This document shows positions 58,050 through 64,000 of a stretch of DNA of 64,000 nt, piece after piece. The number at the start of each line of letters is the position of its first letter. The first letter of the stretch is position 1. Under the pieces are notes generated by a model. That model was not told the origin of the DNA, ran no database searches, and worked only from the letters and a program-made list of their open reading frames with translations. This stretch comes from CAUZIZ01 sp965222655 (GTDB taxonomy: Bacteria; Acidobacteriota; UBA6911; RPQK01; JAJDTT01), in the NCBI GenBank assembly GCA_965222655.1, contig CBDCUP010000003.1, positions 434,001 to 498,000 of the forward strand, written 5' to 3'. The position numbers and the translations under genes were made by a program.

Positions 58050-58798
58050 ATGCCCCGATCAATTCTTGTCTCGCCGCAGAGCGGTGTGGTTGCCGAGTGG
58101 GTGAGGTTACTATCGGGTGTGCGTTTGACAAGCTCTAAAGATTCAACAGGTCTTGGCAGCAAAGCCGAATCGACCGCTGAGACTCAGCTCCTGGCAAGGC
58201 TGCGCGCGGGTGAAGAATCCGCCTTCATGGAGTTGGTGGAACGCTACCATTCCAAACTCAAATGTGTGGCGCGCATGCAGGTGTCCACACCTGCGGCTGC
58301 CGATGAGGTGGTTCAGGAGACCTGGCTGGGAGTGTTGAAGGGGATCCGACGGTTTGAAGGCCGATCCTCTTTGAAGACCTGGATCTTTCGGATTCTGATG
58401 AATTCTGCCATCAGACGCCGTCAGCGTGATGGAAGACTGGTCCCGTTTGCGGCTCTCGCCAAGGACGAGGTCGAGGCGGCAGAGTTGGCGGTAGATCCCG
58501 ACCGGTTTTTCGAGTCGGGAAACCCATCCCAAGGACACTGGGCGGCTCCGCCGACAAGTTGGGGGGATGATCCGGAACGCAGGCTGCTGTCTCAAGAGTG
58601 TATGGGCCAATTGGAGCAGGCTATCAGCGAGCTGCCGCCGGCGCAGAAGTCGGTAGTCACCCTCAGAGATGTCAGGGCTGGACAGCAGAAGAAGTTTGCG
58701 AACTCATGGAGATCAGCGAAGCGAATCAAAGGGTACTCTTGCATCGCGCCCGCTCCAGAATCCGAAGCGCAATGGAAACGTATCTTCAGGTAAGTTAG
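58050..58798 (+). pseudogene. ECF sigma factor with a frameshift in region 4
   Basis: From the likely ATG at 58050, sigma region 2 is complete (LLARLRAGEESAFMELVERY, ADEVVQETWLGVLKGIRRFE, SLKTWIFRILMNSAIRRRQR). Region 4 begins ISELPPAQKSVVTLRDV and then breaks at about 58671: the continuation QGWTAEEVCELMEISEANQR and VLLHRARSRIRSAMETYLQVS is one frame over. A single missing base repairs it. The following anti-sigma gene is intact, which favours either a recent mutation or a sequencing error. Confidence 0.8.
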
Positions 58799-58814
58799 AT
58801 CTGAGGCCCAAAGC

Positions 58815-59048
58815 ATGGATTGTGATGAACTTGTGGAAGTGATTACGGAGTACCTGGAAGGGACTCTTCCACAGGGCGACCGAGTCCGTTTCGAGAAGCA
58901 CCTAGCTGTCTGCCCGGGCTGCCAGGAATACATGGCACAGATGCGTTTGACCATCAAGAGCCTGGGTAGTATCGGAGAAGAGGGGATTCCTGGCGATGCC
59001 AAGGGCGCCCTGCTCGAGGCCTTTCGAGATTGGAAGAAGAACGCCTAG
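58815..59048 (+). CDS. Zinc-finger anti-sigma factor (zf-HC2)
   Basis: 77 residues with the HxxxCxxC motif (FEKHLAVCPGCQEYMAQMRL) that binds zinc and clamps ECF sigma factors. No membrane helix, so a soluble, probably redox- or ligand-responsive, anti-sigma. Starts 16 bases after the sigma factor stop, one operon. Confidence 0.92.
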   Translation: MDCDELVEVITEYLEGTLPQGDRVRFEKHLAVCPGCQEYMAQMRLTIKSLGSIGEEGIPGDAKGALLEAFRDWKKNA

Positions 59049-59154
59049 AAACCCCAGACTCCACACGGACCACAGCCAAGCGTGGAAACCCCCAATCGGC
59101 GAGATTGAAGTTCGGGAACGATTCCTGTCCCGAGCAGGCTAGAATGGACAAACC

Positions 59155-61479
59155 ATGAGAAGCGGGCTTGGTGGACTTATCTTCGGGCTCACCCTGAGCC
59201 TGGGTTTCGAAGGCTGTGGTGGGCCGGACTCAACTGTAGAACCAGACGAGGGCAGGCCCGTCTCGGGCAGCTTCGTCGGCCGTGGAGCCTGCGCTCCCTG
59301 CCACCAGAAGGAGCTCGATCTCTGGGCGGGTTCCCACCATGATCTGGCCATGCAGATCGCCAGCGACGAGACTGTTCTGGGCGACTTTGGCGACAGTGAG
59401 TTTACCCATTTCGGCGTCACTTCCGCCTTCTACAAACGCGAAGGTCAGTTCTGGGTCCGGACCCAGGGGGCAAGCGGTGAGCTGGAGGAGTTTGAGGTCT
59501 CTCACACTTTCGGGGTGGAACCCCTGCAGCAGTACCTGGTCCGCTTTCCTCGAGGGCGCTTTCAGGCTCTGAGTATCTGTTGGGATACCCGCCCTGCGGG
59601 CGAAGGAGGCCAGCGCTGGTTTCACCTCTATGGAGACGAAGAGATTGGTCCCCGTGATCCGCTCCACTGGACGGGGGTGTACCAGACCTGGAACCATCAG
59701 TGCGCCGAATGCCACTCAACCAATCTGAAGAAGAGATATTCGGCGAAGGACGGTTCCTACCAGACCACCTGGTCCGAGATCGATGTTTCCTGCGAGGCTT
59801 GCCATGGCCCCGGCTCCGAGCATGTGAGCTGGGCCGAGGCCGCTCAGGCGAAGAATGCGCCGACGGAAGACGGCTCGATGGGTCTGGTGGTGCGCCTGGA
59901 GGAGACTGACGATGTTTCCTGGGTTTTTGATCCGGGGAAGTCTATCGCCCGAAGGAATCGTCCCAGGAGTTCCCAGGTAGAAATAGAGACCTGCGGGCGC
60001 TGCCACTCTCGTCGCTCCCAGCTGTCAGAGGAGTATGTCTACGGGAAACCTCTTCTCGATACTCATCGGGTGACGCTCCTGGAAGAAGAGCTCTACCATC
60101 CTGACGGCCAGATCCAGGACGAGGTGTACGTCTATGGCTCGTTTCTACAAAGCAAAATGCGCCGGAAAGGGGTCAGCTGCAGCGACTGTCACCAGCCCCA
60201 CAGCTTGGGTGTGCAAGGTGGCGTCGCTGCAGTCTGTCGTACCTGTCATCTGGAAGAGACCTACGAGAGGGCCACACATCACTTCCACTCCCCGGGATCC
60301 AGCGGCGCCAGCTGTGTCGAGTGCCATATGCCGGCCAAGAAATATATGGTGCTGGACGGAAGACGCGATCATAGCTTTCGGGTACCGAGTCCACATCTTT
60401 CCCTCAAATTGGGGACGCCAAATGCGTGCAGCCAGTGCCACCAGGACCGACCGGTCCAGTGGGCTGCAGATGCCGTGGAGCGTTGGTATGGGCGTGAGCG
60501 TTCAAGCGAGTCCCACTACGGAGAGACACTGTTCGCGGGTCAGCGGGGTCTTCCCGGAGCGGGGGCTAAGCTCCTGGCGCTGGCTCAGGACGAGGGCGCT
60601 CCTGGAATCGCTCGCGCCACGGCACTGTCGCTCTTACCCGGGCATGCCCCTCCCGAGTCGACCAGTGTCCTTCGAGACGCGCTCGCCAACAGCGACCCCC
60701 TGATTCGGATCGCCGCCGCGGCCGCTTCCGAGATGGTTGAACCCACCCTCCGGTTGGAGATCCTGTTTGCCAGCCTGACAGATCCGGTTCGCGCTGTACG
60801 TCTCGAAGCAGTCCGAGCCCTGGCCGATGTGCCCCCAGCTTCGTGGGGACCCGAACGCCTGGCCAAGCGCGACCTCGTTCTGGCTGATTACCGCGAAGCC
60901 TTCGAAACTCAGTCCGATCGAGCTGAATCCCACTACAACCTGGGTCTACTGCATCAACGGCTTGGCGACTCGCGCAAGGCGAAGGCGGCCTACCAGAAGG
61001 CTTTGGAAATAGCGCCCTACTCGATGTTGGCTTATGTGAACCTGGCCGATCTGTATCGTGCCCAGGGCAAGGACGCGGAGGGCGAAAAGCTGCTGCGAAG
61101 TGGCTTGAAGATCGACCCCGAGAGCGCCGCACTCCAACATTCATTGGGCCTGCTGCTGGTCCGGATGCAGCGGCGTTCCGAGGCACTGGAGTGGCTCCAG
61201 AGGGCGGCCGAGACCCAGCCGGATCAGGCTCGGTACAGCTATGTTTACGGAGTGGCGCTCCAGTCTCTAGGCCAGCCCCAGCGGGCGTTACAGGTGTTGA
61301 GGACAGCCCATTCCAGGCGCCCGGGAGATCCTGACCTACTGATGGCACTGGTCACCCTGATGAGAAAAGAGCGGCAGCCGAAGCTGGCACTGCAGTATGC
61401 CCGAAAACTCCAAGAACTCATACCCGGAAACCCGGGGATCGCGAGTCTGTTGACTCAACTTGAAAGAGAAGTGCGTTAG
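59155..61479 (+). CDS. Octahaem c-type cytochrome lipoprotein with HEAT and TPR repeats
   Basis: 774 residues. A lipobox-like GFEGCGG after a hydrophobic stretch indicates a lipid-anchored exported protein. Eight CxxCH haem sites in order: CAPCH, CAECH, CEACH, CGRCH, CSDCH, CRTCH, CVECH, CSQCH, all in the first 450 residues, in a layout like cytochrome c554-type multihaem proteins. Residues about 460-570 are HEAT-like (ALANSDPLIRIAAAAASEMV), then from about 590 four or five TPRs (ESHYNLGLLHQRLGDSRKAK, SMLAYVNLADLYRAQGKDAE). It probably passes electrons in the periplasm while its repeats bind a partner; no enzyme function is claimed. Preceded by 100 bases after the anti-sigma gene. Confidence 0.9.
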   Translation: MRSGLGGLIFGLTLSLGFEGCGGPDSTVEPDEGRPVSGSFVGRGACAPCHQKELDLWAGSHHDLAMQIASDETVLGDFGDSEFTHFGVTSAFYKREGQFWVRTQGASGELEEFEVSHTFGVEPLQQYLVRFPRGRFQALSICWDTRPAGEGGQRWFHLYGDEEIGPRDPLHWTGVYQTWNHQCAECHSTNLKKRYSAKDGSYQTTWSEIDVSCEACHGPGSEHVSWAEAAQAKNAPTEDGSMGLVVRLEETDDVSWVFDPGKSIARRNRPRSSQVEIETCGRCHSRRSQLSEEYVYGKPLLDTHRVTLLEEELYHPDGQIQDEVYVYGSFLQSKMRRKGVSCSDCHQPHSLGVQGGVAAVCRTCHLEETYERATHHFHSPGSSGASCVECHMPAKKYMVLDGRRDHSFRVPSPHLSLKLGTPNACSQCHQDRPVQWAADAVERWYGRERSSESHYGETLFAGQRGLPGAGAKLLALAQDEGAPGIARATALSLLPGHAPPESTSVLRDALANSDPLIRIAAAAASEMVEPTLRLEILFASLTDPVRAVRLEAVRALADVPPASWGPERLAKRDLVLADYREAFETQSDRAESHYNLGLLHQRLGDSRKAKAAYQKALEIAPYSMLAYVNLADLYRAQGKDAEGEKLLRSGLKIDPESAALQHSLGLLLVRMQRRSEALEWLQRAAETQPDQARYSYVYGVALQSLGQPQRALQVLRTAHSRRPGDPDLLMALVTLMRKERQPKLALQYARKLQELIPGNPGIASLLTQLEREVR

Positions 61480-61516
61480 CGGAAAGGTCAACCAGGAAGA
61501 AGTAGGAGGATAGCCC

Positions 61517-62635
61517 TTGATTGAGTCTAGTTCCACTGGTCTGGTCTACAGAAACCCCGAGCCACGGCTGAGAGATATCAACGCCTGGCATCCGACCCTG
61601 CTGGTCGAAGCTGGCACCGAATTGATCTGCGCCTTCGATCTGGGACCGGGGCCGGGGACCCACGACTACCGAACCTACATCAGCCGCAGCAGGGATTGGG
61701 GAGGTTCCTGGGATGATCCAGCGCCACTCTTCCCCGACGGGCTGATCCTGCACCCGGAACGCCACAGCGTTCACACGGCTCGGCCCAGGCTGATGTCGAG
61801 CGGCGAAATGGTGGTCACGATCGGACGCTGGTATCCCTATGACCCGGAAGAGGGGATAGTAAATACCGCCAATCTGGGCTACGCACCGATGGATCTGTTG
61901 TTTGCCCGCAGCAGTGATGCGGGTCGCAGCTGGGATGGAGTCGAACGCGTGGAACCTCCACTGGTGGGCCCGGGCTTCGAAGTAGCCCATCAGGTGGTCG
62001 AGTTGCAAGACGGCCGTTGGCTATGGCCGATGGCAACCTGGAAGGGTTGGGATGGTGCCGCTCCCAATGGGATGAAGGCGATTGCCCTGGTTTCCTCAGA
62101 CAATGGCAAGACCTGGCCTTCCTACATTGACATCATGGACGACTATGCCAATGGGATCATCCACTGGGAGCAGTCCGTGGTGGAGCTCTCGGACGGGCGA
62201 CTGCTAGCGGTGTCCTGGGCATTCGATGAAAGGGCGGGAATAACCAAGGCCGTCAACTACGCGGTGAGTGAAGATGGCAGGACCTTTTCTTCACCACCTC
62301 GTTCCACCGCTCTAGGTGGCGAAACAGCCAAGTTGCTGGTTTTGCCGGACGACCGAATTCTGTGTGTCTACCGAGGGATAGACCCGCCTGGGCTTTGTGC
62401 AACGCTGGTGAGCCTCGATGGCCACCAGTGGCGGCACGGTCCATCTTCGGTACTCTGGCAGGGTAGTGCCGCAAACAGGATGCTCGGGCGAGAGGCGGCG
62501 GGTGACGAACTGAACGAGCTCAAGCTGGGCTATCCCAATCCCATTCTGCTCCCTACGGGTGAAGTATTGGTGGCGTTCTGGTGCTTCGAAGACGATGTCT
62601 ACAACATCCGCTGGGTGCGGTTGAACCTGCAGTGA
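61517..62635 (+). CDS. Sialidase-superfamily (BNR propeller) protein
   Basis: 372 residues; TTG start at 61517 after a strong AGGAGGA. No signal peptide, so apparently cytoplasmic, unlike the lipoprotein relative at 52628. Propeller motifs: SRSRDWGGSWDDPAPLF, FARSSDAGRSWDGVERV and LVSSDNGKTWPSY (Asp boxes). An ArgTriad cannot be assigned by eye. It may act on a glycan fragment taken up by the cell, or be a non-sialidase propeller hydrolase. Follows the cytochrome gene by 37 bases, probably cotranscribed. Confidence 0.82.
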   Translation: MIESSSTGLVYRNPEPRLRDINAWHPTLLVEAGTELICAFDLGPGPGTHDYRTYISRSRDWGGSWDDPAPLFPDGLILHPERHSVHTARPRLMSSGEMVVTIGRWYPYDPEEGIVNTANLGYAPMDLLFARSSDAGRSWDGVERVEPPLVGPGFEVAHQVVELQDGRWLWPMATWKGWDGAAPNGMKAIALVSSDNGKTWPSYIDIMDDYANGIIHWEQSVVELSDGRLLAVSWAFDERAGITKAVNYAVSEDGRTFSSPPRSTALGGETAKLLVLPDDRILCVYRGIDPPGLCATLVSLDGHQWRHGPSSVLWQGSAANRMLGREAAGDELNELKLGYPNPILLPTGEVLVAFWCFEDDVYNIRWVRLNLQ

Positions 62636-62731
62636 GGCCTCGCTCCTCTCAATCCGCGCAAACAGCGGCAGTCCCAACGGGATTGTGTCCTTTGGTTCCC
62701 ACGACCATGATTGCCGCTAGCGCCATATACA

Positions 62732-62877
62732 GAGCCGTGACTGCAAAGGAGCGGTACCCGATCACCGATCGGGATATGGTGCGAGTCCATAACTAGGAGG
62801 TCCACCGGGCTACGCTCCGTTTGGTCCGTTGTTTCCGGCATCGGTATGCCGGTACCGCTCCTTTGCAGTCACGGCTC
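62732..62877. repeat. Inverted repeat with 27-bp perfect arms
   Basis: GAGCCGTGACTGCAAAGGAG (62732) continuing to CGGTACC, and its exact reverse complement at 62851-62877, with about 92 bases between. Outside the arms the similarity continues imperfectly (GATTGCCGCTAGCG versus GCAATCGCCGCCAACG). Read outward on each strand, both arms encode the same peptide, AVTAKERY, so it could be an inverted duplication of a coding fragment rather than a transposon end. Confidence 0.7.
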
Positions 62878-62998
62878 CGTCGTTGGCGGCGATTGCATGA
62901 TCTCCTGGCCACTGGTCCTGCCAGGGCGAGTAGATCAGGGATGCCTTGGGACCGCTGAAGTCACGATACTCCACCCCTCTGGCCCCCCATTCTGCTTG
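62810..62998 (-). pseudogene. Unidentified coding scrap
   Basis: The minus frame reads ARGVEYRDFSGPKASLIYSP, WQDQWPGDHAIAANDGAVTA and KERYRHTDAGNNG then stop; composition is protein-like but no start is present. It overlaps the right arm of the inverted repeat. Family not recognised. Between here and 63101 no further gene is seen. Confidence 0.3.
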
Positions 62999-63101
62999 TC
63001 ACGGACCTCAAACCGGAAGCGCTCATGTCTGAGACCCAGGATGGTTTTGAGCGTTGGGTGGAGTCAAATCTCCTGTTGGGCGAAGAATCCCAGGTTCCGA
63101 G

Positions 63102-64000
63102 CTACCCAGGGCTCTGGATTCCGTAGCGGGCAGGGTCGGTAAACCGAAACGGTGAAAAGAAGTGATCGGGATGGTAGTCAGGGTCAGGTTGCCGCCCGAG
63201 GATGCGGAACACGATCGACCGGCCACCGTTGAAAGAAGCAGCCGAGCCGGCACCGGCAAAACCGCCAATAATGTAGAGACCTCGTCCATCCATGCTGCCG
63301 ATCACCGGGAACTTGTCGGGAGTCGTCGAGGTGGTGCCGGTCCACTCGTGGGTGACTCGCATGGGGGCAGCTTCCCAGTTTGTACCCACCGAGGCGCAGC
63401 AATAGCGAGTAATGAAGCGGGAAGGCTCGCTCCTGCCCGCTCGCCGTGGGGATACGGCCGTGTTGTCGGAGCCCAACACCATTCCGCCGGAGGCGATTCG
63501 GGTAAACCAGGCAAGCGGTCCGCTGACCCCCACCCGAGGCTTGATGCCGGAGGGTCCTCCCTCGAGATGGAGTCCCTGCTCCTTGTAGGGGGTGATCAGG
63601 TTGGGGAAGGGACCGAGGAAGTTAGCGAATACGGTCGGTGTGTGGGCTTCAGTGGCGTTCACCACATACCGTGATCGGATAATGCCGCGATTGGTGTGGA
63701 CAGCGTATTCCTCGCCTTCCCGCTCGACCCGCTGGACACTGGTCCGAGTGAAGAGCTCAACCTGTGGGCTTTGCAGTGCCGCTCCCAGTATACCCCAGAC
63801 CCATTTGGCCGGATGCCAGGTGGCGCTCTCGAGGGACTCGGCTCCGTCCAGGGAGGTTCTCGCCCCGCATCGATCCAGGAGCTGCTCGGGCGTTCGTCGC
63901 ACCCAGTCTGAATATCCTCGTCGCCCGGCCAGCGCCAGCGACGACGAAAGACCTTCCCTGGCGATCGGATCGGTATAGAACACCCAACCCTTTCGGGCGT
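63102..64000 (-). CDS. FAD-dependent oxidoreductase, DAO family (N-terminus beyond window)
   Basis: Open in frame to the window end (ARKGWVFYTD...), so the FAD-binding GxGxxG N-terminus lies outside. The visible 300 residues have the DAO pattern: SLALAGRRGYSDWVRRTPEQ helical region, IIRSRYVVNATEAHTPTVFA (second FAD strand), then PDKFPVIGSMDGRGLYIIGG and FAGAGSAASFNGGRSI, the typical C-terminal flavin-contact motif of glycine/sarcosine/D-amino-acid oxidases and dehydrogenases. The substrate is likely an amine or amino acid but cannot be fixed. Confidence 0.85.
   Translation of the reverse strand, partial: ARKGWVFYTDPIAREGLSSSLALAGRRGYSDWVRRTPEQLLDRCGARTSLDGAESLESATWHPAKWVWGILGAALQSPQVELFTRTSVQRVEREGEEYAVHTNRGIIRSRYVVNATEAHTPTVFANFLGPFPNLITPYKEQGLHLEGGPSGIKPRVGVSGPLAWFTRIASGGMVLGSDNTAVSPRRAGRSEPSRFITRYCCASVGTNWEAAPMRVTHEWTGTTSTTPDKFPVIGSMDGRGLYIIGGFAGAGSAASFNGGRSIVFRILGRQPDPDYHPDHFFSPFRFTDPARYGIQSPG

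Overview
The window is about 58% GC bacterial DNA. It carries a complete 16S rRNA gene, an lpxB gene (so a Gram-negative lipid A envelope), Ser/Thr protein kinases fused to TolB-like PD40 propellers, SBBP/BNR surface proteins, sulfatase and sialidase-like genes, and multihaem cytochromes. This gene set is typical of Acidobacteriota or a related marine or sponge-associated phylum. That placement is inferred from gene content; the 16S was not compared with any database.

Layout. (1) 1-9000 is core chromosome: the end of an ECF sigma factor, an unknown ORF bordered by two small repeats, mnmA, lpxB, an M1-peptidase-like/TPR protein without the HExxH motif, the 16S gene with promoter and boxA, a vapBC module where an rRNA spacer would be expected, and tRNA-Ala(TGC). 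No 23S gene follows. (2) 9009-45456 is a 36.4-kb genomic island bounded by a 53-bp direct repeat of the 3' end of tRNA-Ala. It is full of broken genes: phage-like and group II intron fragments, a tRNA-Leu fragment, three tandem kinase/PD40 genes plus orphan copies of their promoter-leader, giant surface proteins joined through an IS6 element, IS256 and IS91 elements, 122-bp IS91-derived mini-elements, a 317-bp MITE in three copies, a penicillin acylase gene split into two distant halves on opposite strands, and a 5'-truncated nrfA. No intact integrase is visible, only a possible C-terminal remnant. (3) 45457-64000 is again chromosome-like: a PQQ-propeller protein and a probable (alpha/alpha)-barrel enzyme, a metallophosphoesterase, a Wzz-like protein, a sialidase-like lipoprotein, a sulfatase, an intact IS1595 element with target duplication, ogt, a frameshifted ECF sigma factor with its zinc anti-sigma, an octahaem cytochrome with HEAT/TPR repeats, a second sialidase-like gene and a partial FAD oxidoreductase.

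Main story. Small non-autonomous elements have remodelled the island. Both disjoint halves of the penicillin acylase gene abut a 317-bp MITE and both keep the same 8-bp target duplication, GAGGATTA. The gene was therefore once interrupted by a MITE and later split, most simply by an inversion between inverted MITE copies (or by an assembly error at this repeat). A 122-bp IS91-type mini-element interrupts two other genes, and its exact removal restores both reading frames.
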